Made by a program: the position numbers and the translations under genes
Shown here: positions 1 to 11,001 of the stretch, piece by piece
How positions within the stretch are numbered: position 1 is the stretch's first letter
How the letters are laid out: each line of letters opens with the position of its first letter
The notes under the pieces: model-generated
Told to the model about the DNA's origin: nothing
Databases searched by the model: none
Seen by the model: the letters and a program-made list of their open reading frames with translations, nothing else
Origin: Antedon mediterranea
Taxonomy: Eukaryota > Echinodermata > Crinoidea > Comatulida > Antedonidae
Assembly (NCBI RefSeq): GCF_964355755.1
Contig: NC_092675.1
Location: 31,274,912-31,338,911, forward strand
Direction: 5' to 3'
DNA length: 64,000 nt

Positions 1-455
1 CGTTGTTTGTTGATCTCACCGGGCGATATTTTCATAATTGTGATGTCTTGCACAAATCGCGAATATCGCGACTTTCTTGCGCGAAACTACGAAAAACTCA
101 AAAAGTGCTTTACTTTCATTTTATTATTACGATTTACATATTGCGATTTGAAAATCGTTCTTGGTACCATTGTAAAGCTAAAATCTTTATGATTATTTTA
201 GTCTAAATTACATGTAAATCAGATCACATACATAGTATCAGCTTTAATAAAAACATCGAATTGGGCTATAAACGCTGGCGGTGGCAGTTTCTAACTGGAA
301 ACACCTCTGGCAGTCAAAGTGTTAAAGTCCATTGCAAGATGATGGAATGAATTATAAATTGAAATTGAAATTTGCTTTTTAAACATCCCAGTTTTTCAGC
401 GTTCTGTAATAGTCAGCACTACAGTATTGTATTTTATCATTTTTTTATATTGTAT
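1..455. other. Gene-free flank left of the 42-bp satellite
   Basis: AT-rich sequence with only short chance reading frames (the longest about 67 codons, with no recognisable motif). I see no exon, RNA gene or repeat structure in it. Confidence 0.5.
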
Positions 456-2553
456 GTGCTGAATACATTGTACACAGTACAGTAGAATAAACGTTATGTG
501 CTGAATACATTGTACACAGTACAGTAGAATAAACGTTATGTGCTGAATACATTGTACACAGTACAGTAGAATAAACGTTATGTGCTGAATACATTGTACA
601 CAGTACAGTAGAATAAACGTTATGTGCTGAATACATTGTACACAGTACAGTAGAATAAACGTTATGTGCTGAATACATTGTACACAGTACAGTAGAATAA
701 ACGTTATGTGCTGAATACATTGTACACAGTACAGTAGAATAAACGTTATGTGCTGAATACATTGTACACAGTACAGTAGAATAAACGTTATGTGCTGAAT
801 ACATTGTACACAGTACAGTAGAATAAACGTTATGTGCTGAATACATTGTACACAGTACAGTAGAATAAACGTTATGTGCTGAATACATTGTACACAGTAC
901 AGTAGAATAAACGTTATGTGCTGAATACATTGTACACAGTACAGTAGAATAAACGTTATGTGCTGAATACATTGTACACAGTACAGTAGAATAAACGTTA
1001 TGTGCTGAATACATTGTACACAGTACAGTAGAATAAACGTTATGTGCTGAATACATTGTACACAGTACAGTAGAATAAACGTTATGTGCTGAATACATTG
1101 TACATAGTACAGTAGAATAAACGTTATGTGCTGAATACATTGTACACAGTACAGTAGAATAAACGTTATGTGCTGAATACATTGTACATAGTACAGTAGA
1201 ATAAACGTTATGTGCTGAATACATTGTACACAGTACAGTAGAATAAACGTTATGTGCTGAATACATTGTACACAGTACAGTAGAATAAACGTTATGTGCT
1301 GAATACATTGTACACAGTACAGTAGAATAAACGTTATGTGCTGAATACATTGTACATAGTACAGTAGAATAAACGTTATGTGCTGAATACATTGTACACA
1401 GTACAGTAGAATAAACGTTATGTGCTGAATACATTGTACACAGTACAGTAGAATAAACGTTATGTGCTGAATACATTGTACACAGTACAGTAGAATAAAC
1501 GTTATGTGCTGAATACATTGTACACAGTACAGTAGAATAAACGTTATGTGCTGAATACATTGTACACAGTACAGTAGAATAAACGTTATGTGCTGAATAC
1601 ATTGTACACAGTACAGTAGAATAAACGTTATGTGCTGAATACATTGTACACAGTACAGTAGAATAAACGTTATGTGCTGAATACATTGTACATAGTACAG
1701 TAGAATAAACGTTATGTGCTGAATACATTGTACATAGTACAGTAGAATAAACGTTATGTGCTGAATACATTGTACATAGTACAGTAGAATAAACGTTATG
1801 TGCTGAATACATTGTACACAGTACAGTAGAATAAACGTTATGTGCTGAATACATTGTACACAGTACAGTAGAATAAACGTTATGTGCTGAATACATTGTA
1901 CACAGTACAGTAGAATAAACGTTATGTGCTGAATACATTGTACACAGTACAGTAGAATAAACGTTATGTGCTGAATACATTGTACATAGTACAGTAGAAT
2001 AAACGTTATGTGCTGAATACATTGTACATAGTACAGTAGAATAAACGTTATGTGCTGAATACATTGTACACAGTACAGTAGAATAAACGTTATGTGCTGA
2101 ATACATTGTACACAGTACAGTAGAATAAACGTTATGTGCTGAATACATTGTACACAGTACAGTAGAATAAACGTTATGTGCTGAATACATTGTACACAGT
2201 ACAGTAGAATAAACGTTATGTGCTGAATACATTGTACATAGTACAGTAGAATAAACGTTATGTGCTGAATACATTGTACATAGTACAGTAGAATAAACGT
2301 TATGTGCTGAATACATTGTACACAGTACAGTAGAATAAACGTTATGTGCTGAATACATTGTACATAGTACAGTAGAATAAACGTTATGTGCTGAATACAT
2401 TGTACACAGTACAGTAGAATAAACGTTATGTGCTGAATACATTGTACATAGTACAGTAGAATAAACGTTATGTGCTGAATACATTGTACATAGTACAGTA
2501 GAATAAACGTTATGTGCTGAATACATTGTACACAGTACAGTAGAATAAACGTT
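456..2553. repeat. 42-bp satellite array, about 50 copies
   Basis: A nearly perfect head-to-tail array. The unit begins GTGCTGAATACATTG and ends AACGTTAT, and contains the inverted repeat TGTAC-ACA-GTACA. About 50 units were counted from the spacing. The only variation I see is one C/T site (TACACAG versus TACATAG). The T form occurs in about 13 units (16, 18, 22, 30-32, 37, 38, 43, 44, 46, 48, 49) and is absent from the first 15. Because 42 is divisible by 3, the minus strand is open for about 693 codons. This is almost certainly a consequence of the repeat and not a gene. Confidence 0.97.
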
Positions 2554-2849
2554 TGGTAAATGAATTATTTATTCAATTCAACTTGTGGGTTTTTCCAGTT
2601 TAAGCAAACAAAGCAAAACAACTGTTAATTTCATTTATTGCATTTCAAAATACTTTCCTTTATAAATGTGTATAATCCATCCTGTAATCATAAGTATTTA
2701 AAAAAGAAATAATTGTTTTATAAACAAAACCTGTTTTTTGGTATTATTTCAACACCAGCTGTATGTTTCTTTGTATTGTGTAGTTGATGCAGGTTTGTCA
2801 CCAGGACGCAGCATAATTACGTTTTCAGTTGGATGAACATTTACCACAA

Positions 2850-3032
2850 ACAACTCAACTTAAGTATAGGTACTACCGTAAATGATACAACTTAAGTAAT
2901 AGCTACTAACCGTAATTTATAACAACTTAAGTAATACAGTAGGTATTGCCGTAATTGATATACAACTGAAGTAATAGGTACTGCAGTAATTGATATACAA
3001 CTGAAGTAATAGGTACTGCAGTAATTGATAAT
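2850..3032. repeat. Decayed 35-40 bp tandem repeat, about 5 copies
   Basis: Five degenerate units, each starting CAACTTAAGTA or CAACTGAAGTA and containing GGTACTGCAGTAATTGAT or a variant. The last two units are almost identical and the first three have drifted, so the right end looks youngest. Confidence 0.75.
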
Positions 3033-6000
3033 AACGTTTAATATGATAGTAACGCTATACAGGTATTATCAAATACTGATATTTTTTGTTTGAATGGTCA
3101 ACAAGTCAATTTTTCAAAATTTAAAGGAAACAATACAAAATTTAAATAAATTATCAGACCATCTGAAAATTAATAAATAAACTTCATTTTAAACAAGAAA
3201 ACCTGATTCAACTGGTACTGTAGTGAAATAATATTCTGAATTTACTTGTTTTACACTTCTTTTTCAAAATGTTCACTTTGTTATAAAATGGTCTAATTTT
3301 GTACAGTATTGTAATTGTTATTGAATCGGCCAAAATATCAATGATTATAGTGAAATCCATTCAAAATCAGATTTTATATATTCACAAGATACAGTACATT
3401 TTATCTCAATTTATAACATGAAAAATAGCTGCCACAAATAAGGCAATACTGAAATCAGGATTCTAGACCTGTGCATCCAGCTGCACAGAAGAACAACTGA
3501 TCACATTTTTATGCTAATAATGTTCATCATCGATAGTGACCATATATGGTGGTGCCCGCGTTATATCCAATAAATTACATTCGGCAGCAAAATATTACAT
3601 TTAGTAGCCACAATTTTCATTTCCGTATATAATTTTCATTATGATATTTCATGTTGAATTGTACCACATCTTAATGTGTTGACATCATTAAAGACATTTT
3701 AGAATTTGTTTCAGCCATCCATATATCCACCCACATGCATCGTGGGATAAACTGAGCCTAATGTTGTTGGCAGTACATCAAATAGACTTTGACCTTGCAA
3801 CTATTGTAGTGTTAACAATGGTAAACTGCTGGATGTGTATATTGATTCATGTGTTAATACACCTTAGAAATAACCTGTATTTAAATATAAGGCCTTAAAC
3901 ATTGTGAGGCGGTTTCCAAAACAGTACTGTACTTCAAAATGCTGTGTTTATAGAGTAATAATGCAATATATTTTCCAGAACTGTGTTCTCTTAGATCCTT
4001 TGAAGACATAGTTTCTGTAACTAACAGAAAGCTGTACTCATCAGGGATGTAGCCATAATAAATATATAGTTGTCCGGATTTCGCAAGAAAAGGGAATAAT
4101 TTGGCTTGTCAAAGGCCTCTGTGAAAAGGTGGTCAGGTTGAAACCTTACCAACCGGTACTGGTTGCTACGGCCCTGATCATACACAAGATACAGTAACAA
4201 CAACACTCATAGATTAACACTTTATTCCCTCATATATCTTTCTATAAGATGACCATGCTTGAACCTATCTTAAATACAAGCACACACACATTTGCTAGAC
4301 CACTCCCGTTAGTATGTTTACATGGAGGATTAACATTTGATGGGACGGTACTTCAAAATAAAATTGGAGATAGAATCCTAAATACTTAATTAATTAAAAA
4401 TGTAAGGTTCTTCGTAATTACAGCCTAATAGGATTAATAATAGATTTGGCAGTTTGAGTTAAATGTGGAGTTATCGGACTAGTTCATTGTCGTAGGGGAA
4501 GTTTTTGTATCTCTCCTTCAGAAAAACTAGATTATTTCCAGTTTATCCATGTATGCGCCACTGACTATAACTTCTTGTGCAATTTTGTTTTTTTTGAAAC
4601 GATGATATTTTACTGCACTATAGCTGTCCCATCAAAATAGAACCGTACATTATGTAATTGTTGCTTTTAAAGACCTGGTTTACTATACCACAATTTAAGC
4701 CAAGATTGGCATCCTCTGGAATCAATCAAAATACTTTGCTTTTATTTGTCAGAATGTTTCATTGTATATTACACAGGTTTATTCTAAACTATAATAATTT
4801 TTAAATATAATTAATTATCTAGTTTAAATGGATATCATTATCAATAGTGTGTTTTACAGCTGGTGACATGTTTGTGCTCAGTTTAGGTTTCATTTTCACA
4901 GACACATATCTTTAGTTCTGTTGACTTTCCATGATCATATTGTCAGTCTCTATGATATTATATCTATATAATAATACATCTGCGTTTTCCATTTAATAAC
5001 ACACACACAGGCCTACACATTAAATGATAAATCCAAAGGACCATTTTTTGTTTATTTTCTGGCTTATTGATCATTTCTCCTGTTCATTTTGCTGTTTAGC
5101 CTAACTTTGATGACTAGGTATATAATGAAATCAATTTGCAATGCAATATCCCTGAAGCACTGGCATTATTTGTTAACCTCAAAGTGTATTACACACCATT
5201 ACCTTGTTAATGAAAGGTAAACGTCTACAAAATACTGGGAAAATCTCCAATTAGCAGTTGTACTGAATCCTACAAGGCGAGCAACCTGCTAGGCTATAGT
5301 CACCTATTCTTGTTTTCATTCTTGCTTTCAGATGGCAGCCCAGGCCAAGGCCATTGCTTACAGCTTCTAGCAACTTTTTTCATATAATGATAGGCTTTTG
5401 TACAATATGACCCTAAAATACTGTATACCCTATGTATGAACAATAGCAATAGCTTTTTACATTGACAGTTTGTCTCCAATTCAAGATATTCTACTGCTTT
5501 ATATGTCAAAGTCTTGGTTGCCTAAACAGTTCAAAAATTGTAAAAACTCAATTCACAATTTAATGTCTACATTTGTTATATAAAAGTAGTAGTTTAAAAC
5601 AAACATGGTACAGTTTTTTTTACTACATTTCAAATATTAAAATAATATATTCCTCAAATGATTTGCTGTTTCATATGTTAAATATTCATATTTTACGTAA
5701 AATACTGTACATTTGATTTTTTTAATTTTTCCATGATTTTTTTTTTAATAGAAAAATAAAAGTGTAATTTAGCGTAATATAATTCGTGCTATAATTCACT
5801 AATTTTCTTGCTAATATTATGTGATAAATTAGCCTGAGTGTCCCCGAGACTGTTAGGTTTGGTTCCATTCATATAAAACGAATTACTTCCATTAAACATA
5901 CCCTATTCAGGTAGAAATTGTATGAATAAAAGACGAAGTAGCCCCTTGTTAATGAGAACTTAGGTGGGAACTTAAAGTGTAGTTCAAGTTTATCACGGGA

Positions 6001-6280
6001 CAAAGGAATATTGTTTGAAGTAGGTATTTGTAGTGTTTAAGATTTCTTAAGCTATTGTGTTGTAGTGCTACCAGGTGCTGTATATAACACCAGTATTGCC
6101 TAATGTATGGATTAATTATCATTCACAATTGTTTTGTTTGAATGAGGTGGGTTTTAATTTTCTTTTTTTACTTGAATCTCATTTTAAGATATAAGGCATT
6201 TATCCTAAATAAGCAAATTGACTTTAAGTTGGCTTTTCATGTAATTTTTATTGTACTAATCTTCCTATAAATTACTGTAC
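3033..6280. other. Gene-free intergenic or intronic AT-rich DNA
   Basis: No exon with good splice sites and conserved coding, no RNA gene and no long repeat was recognised. It is upstream of the first DLG5 exon found and could lie in the first DLG5 intron or 5' of the gene. Confidence 0.4.
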
Positions 6281-6289
6281 ATTATTTTC

Positions 6290-6790
6290 TACAATTAAAT
6301 ATGGTATGGTTTAATTACTGTACAGTATTTTCTACAATTATGGTATGGTTTAATTACTGATACAGTATTTTCTACAATTATGGTATGGTTTAATTACTGA
6401 TACAGTATTTTCTACAATTATGGTATGGTTTAATTACTGTACAGTATTTTCTACAATTATGGTATGGTTTAATTACTGTACAGTATTTTCTACAATTATG
6501 GTATGGTTTAATTGTTGTACAGTATTTTCTACAATTATGGTATGGTTTAATTACTGTACAGTATTTTCTACAATTATGGTATGGTTTAATTACTGTACAG
6601 TATTTTCTACAATTATGGTATGGTTTAATTACTGTACAGTATTTTCTACAATTATGGTATGGTTTAATTACTGATACAGTATTTTCTACAATTATGGTAT
6701 GGTTTAATTACTGTACAGTATTTTCTACAATTATGGTATGGTTTAATTACTGATACAGTATTTTCTACAATTATGGTATGGTTTAATTAC
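6290..6790. repeat. 39/40-bp tandem array, about 13 copies
   Basis: The unit runs ATGGTATGGTTTAATTAC, then TGTACAGTATTTTC, then TACAATT. Most units are 39 bp and carry the palindrome ACTGTACAGT; some are 40 bp with ACTGATACAGT. One unit has TTGTTGTAC. The 39-bp units leave an 84-codon plus-strand frame open, which is a by-product of the periodicity. Confidence 0.95.
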
Positions 6791-6794
6791 ATTA

Positions 6795-7160
6795 ACGCAT
6801 ACGTGCCAACACTCTTGTTTTGGCCGGGAGACTCCCGTATTTAGGCTCGTCTCCCGGCCAAATATTGTGCTCACGTTTTTCCACATTTTCTCCCGTAATT
6901 AAGTTATTTTTTAATATTGTTTTTTGATGTTATCTTGTCTTATATGTATTTTCTTGTTTTTCCATTTTTACTGCGTCCAACTTAATGATATATTGTACTA
7001 GGCCCAACCACTCACTTTTTCAGTTAATTCGGATTGGACCCCATTGGAAATAAGTTTACTTTTTATTTGTCGACTTAATGGGTTATCCTGGTATTCTTTT
7101 TGTATATTGTATTTTTTAACTTTTGTGTATGAATATCGAATAAAATCAATCAATCAATTA
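6795..7160 (+). mobile_element. 3' end of a LINE (non-LTR retrotransposon)
   Basis: The piece contains a hairpin built on GGCCGGGAGAC / GTCTCCCGGCC, a passage reading TTGGACCCCATTGGAAATAA, and a tail with AATAAA followed by (AATC)n at about 7138-7158. A short-repeat tail after a conserved 3' region is typical of L2/CR1-type elements. No coding part remains. The family is inferred from the tail, not from a match. Confidence 0.5.
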
Positions 7161-7978
7161 CAAAGACTAAATTTTGATAAATGTAACAACAAGGTTTAAA
7201 ACCAGCGTGTATTATACATGCATTGATTATAGTAGGTTTGGTTTAGTATGATTTAATTGCTGTTATTAAATTTGATTGTTTCTAAACTGATTTCCTGTAT
7301 TGGTTTATCTTTATAAGAATTAGTACTCTCTATTGATGGTTAAAACTTGTATTGATATTTTTTACACTTTTTTATCAATTGTACTGTGAATTGAGATGTA
7401 TAATGTAATGTGCTACAAATAAATTAATGATTCAATTAAATAGTTTAAATAAAATTTATTGTTTTTTATTCTGTCCTAATATTCCATTTATATTTTCTAT
7501 TTTTATTTATTCAAGATGGGCATTTCTACCTTGTGGCACATAATTTTAAATTTTACATTTGATCAACATTCAAATTAACTAGAGTACATTTCTAAATTGT
7601 CAATTTTGAAATAAACCTTACATAATACGATAGATTTCATGTCACAAAAAGCCAGCCAATACACCAGAAACCTAATCAATTTATTAGTTGATTTTTCTGT
7701 ATCCAAATTATGCCAAATTCTCTGAGGATTTGTAAAGCTGTTGAGGCCTGACTAAAATGTATCGATAATGTAAACCCTTGAGTGGACGCTAACACCTAGT
7801 TGCATATTAAGGAATATATTCAAAGCTTTACTTATTGATTGCAAACTGAAATCAGATTTAATTTACATACTTATTTCTACATATTGTGTTAAATAATTTC
7901 ATAAATGATGGATTTGTGTCATTGAAGGCAAGAAGTGAAATATTGTTGTAGCATAGTGAATATTAAATCATATTTATA
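7161..7978. other. AT-rich stretch without a gene
   Basis: Nothing recognisable between the LINE tail and the MITE left end. Confidence 0.4.
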
Positions 7979-7980
7979 AA

Positions 7981-9730
7981 TCTCTGTCTACACTATCAAA
8001 CTAGTTTGACAAAAACAGTGTGATGTACCCAAATATGTTGGCAATATGCCCAAATATGGTAGTGATACATCATCATCATCATGTTTATATATGGTAGTGA
8101 TACATCATCATCATCATGTCCATATATGGTAGTGATACATCATCATCATCATGTCTATATATGGTAGTGATACATCATCATCATCATGTCCATATATGGT
8201 AGTGATACATCATCATCATCATGTCCATATATGGTAGTGATACATCATCATCACCATGTCCATATATGGTAGTGATACATCATCATCACCATGTCCATAT
8301 ATGGTAGTGATACATCATCATCATCATGTCCATATATGGTAGTGATACATCATCATCATCATGTCCATATATGGTAGTGATACATCATCATCACCATGTC
8401 CATATATGGTAGTGATACATCATCATCATCATGTCCATATATGGTAGTGATACATCATCATCATCATGTCCAAATATGGTAGTGATACATCATCATCATC
8501 ATGTCCAAATATGGTAGTGATACATCATCATCATCATGTCCATATATGGTAGTGATACATCATCATCATCATGTCCATATATGGTAGTGATACATCATCA
8601 TCATCATGTCCATATATGGTAGTGATACATCATCATCACCATGTCCATATATGGTAGTGATACATCATCATCATCATGTCCATATATGGTAGTGATACAT
8701 CATCATCATCATGTCCATATATGGTAGTGATACATCATCATCATCATGTCCATATATGGTAGTGATACATCATCATCATCATGTCCATATATGGTAGTGA
8801 TACATCATCATCATCATGTCCATATATGGTAGTGATACATCATCATCATCATGTCTATATATGGTAGTGATACATCATCATCATCATGTCTATATATGGT
8901 AGTGATACATCATCATCATCATGTCCATATATGGTAGTGATACATCATCATCATCATGTCCATATATGGTAGTGATACATCATCATCATCATGTCCATAT
9001 ATGGTAGTGATACATCATCATCATCATGTCCATATATGGTAGTGATACATCATCATCATCATGTCCATATATGGTAGTGATACATCATCATCATCATGTC
9101 CATATATGGTAGTGATACATCATCATCATCATGTCCATATATGGTAGTGATACATCATCATCATCATGTCCATATATGGTAGTGATACATCATCATCATC
9201 ATGTCCATATATGGTAGTGATACATCATCATCATCATGTCCAAATATGGTAGTGATACATCATCATCATCATGTCCATATATGGTAGTGATACATCATCA
9301 TCATCATGTCCATATATGGTAGTGATACATCATCATCATCATGTCCATATATGGTAGTGATACATCATCATCATCATGTCCATATATGGTAGTGATACAT
9401 CATCATCATCATGTCCATATATGGTAGTGATACATCATCATCATCATGTCCATATATGGTAGTGATACATCATCATCATCATGTCCATATATGGTAGTGA
9501 TACATCATCATCATCATGTCCATATATGGTAGTGATACATCATCATCATCATGTCCATATATGGTAGTGATACATCATCATCATCATGTCCATATATGGT
9601 AGTGATACATCATCATCATCATGTCCATATATGGTAGTGATACATCATCATCATCATGTCCATATATGGTAGTGATACATCATCATATTTGGGCAAATCA
9701 CATTTTTTTTGATAGTGTAGAAAGAGCTTT
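7981..9730. mobile_element. MITE-like element expanded by an internal satellite
   Basis: The left end (7983-8040) reads CTCTGTCTACACTATCAAAC and later GTGTGATGTACCCAAATATG. The right end (9685-9729) read in reverse gives CTCTTTCTACACTATCAAAA and GTGATTTGCCCAAATATG. These are matching terminal inverted repeats of about 55 bp with small indels. There is no transposase between them; the interior is almost entirely the 35-bp array. I infer a non-autonomous DNA transposon whose centre has amplified. Target-site duplication is unclear. Confidence 0.8.
8054..9690. repeat. 35-bp satellite array inside the MITE, about 46 copies
   Basis: The unit is CATATATGGTAGTGATACAT followed by CATCATCATCATGTC. 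Variants are limited: TATATATGG or CAAATATGG at the start and CATCACCATG in a few units. The motif AAATATGGTAGTGATA also follows the left inverted repeat directly, so the array seems to have grown out of the element's own interior. Confidence 0.95.
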
Positions 9731-10935
9731 ATACTTTACATGTTAAAATGATTTCACTTCTTAAGTTTTTTAGATAAGATAACGTAAATTCACTATTCAA
9801 ATCTTAAATTATTGAAGGATAGATGTCTTTTTGATAGATTAATAAATATGGACGTTTTTACTTAGTCTTTCCCAACATAATATTGATATTATGATCCATA
9901 CATTTAACTTAAATTGAATACGATTGCCTGCTACAAAATGACTCCTCCCAATAATTAGTCATCGAATCTATAAATATACAAGATATTCGATTTTGTTTTT
10001 TTAGAAACTATAAAGGTATACATTTTATTTTTATTCTGTGGTACAATCTGTGTAGTCATAGAGCAGCGATAAGTACTAGGTCGTAGGTCAAGGTCATATA
10101 AATAGACACCAACACCAGTGCTTAATTTATATCACCATCCTTCATAGTTCAGTGCACATGGTTCCACATCATTGCACATTTGGCTGTTCAGATAAATGAA
10201 CATACCCAAACTTGGTGCATTATTAATATGGTGTATGAACCACAAAAGACTATTTTTAAATTTAAACCTCTTTTTGACTAATAGTTAGGTGATTAGAATG
10301 TACTATTATTAGTAGTATTTTTGACTGTTATGAATATTTATTCATTTATTGTGATATCTTTCTTTTTCATTTTCTAGTGTTTACCATTTGCATTATCATT
10401 TCTTTTATATCATATGATATATAAGGGTCCCCACCCGATGGTGATTTAGTTCACCTTTTGGGGTGCCCTGCCTCATGTTCTGGCTGTTATGTATTATGTT
10501 TGTGTATTTTATTGTTTTGAGACGAATGTTTATTTTTGAATTATTATAATTACAACTGAAACACATAAATTATATAAATGACTCCGGTAAAAAATAGACC
10601 ACCTTGACCTATTACACCAGCTGAAAAAACATTACTACGCAAAAAGGTCGTTTGAAATCATCATGTTTTGTTGTTTGAATATAAATGTTCAAGTATAAAG
10701 AAGAAACAATATTGTAATGCACAATACCGATCTAATAGGATTTGATGACATACCGCCCTCTATCATCATTCTAAGAAGCCAATTCATTAGATGATAAATG
10801 CTGGAGGGGCTTATTAGCGTAATGTAGCTTGTCTGTCCCACAGTTGAGCGGTAAGTCAATAGGCTTATTAGCGTAATGTTACTTGTGCATCCCATAGTTC
10901 ATTAGTAATAACGTTATATTGGTCATTTTTTGCAG
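9731..10935. other. Non-coding DNA before the first DLG5 exon found, with a LINE-like 3' scrap
   Basis: Mostly featureless. At about 10425-10560 a passage with GGTCCCCACCCGATGGTGAT and CCTTTTGGGGTGCCCTGCCT, followed by a long T/A-rich tail, resembles the 3' UTR of a non-LTR retrotransposon. No coding remnant accompanies it. Confidence 0.35.
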
Positions 10936-11001
10936 GTTCTTCACAATCACTTCTCTCCTCTTGTACTTCAGAGTCAGATGTGGAGCCTGAAAAAAACTCA
11001 G
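10936..11001 (+). CDS. DLG5: DLG5 Ser-rich exon (first exon recognised)
   Basis: It is bounded by TTTTTTGCAG and GGTGAGTT, starts and ends in phase 1, and encodes a Ser-rich, acidic peptide containing SSQSLLSSCTSESDVEPEK. The corresponding vertebrate region before the coiled coil also has a Ser/Asp/Glu-rich stretch. Its phase-1 end matches the phase-1 start of the exon at 23843. Evidence is splice sites, phase and composition only, so it could be a chance exon. Confidence 0.6.

Noticed and set aside
445-2526. 693-codon minus-strand frame of 14-residue repeats
   Set aside because: It is the 42-bp satellite read in an open frame. A second frame on the same strand is also stop-free, and there are no splice sites, codon signature or flanking coding sequence.
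8054-9690. CRISPR-like array (35-bp repeats)
   Set aside because: There are no unique spacers; units are directly adjacent, and the genome is eukaryotic with MITE ends around the array.
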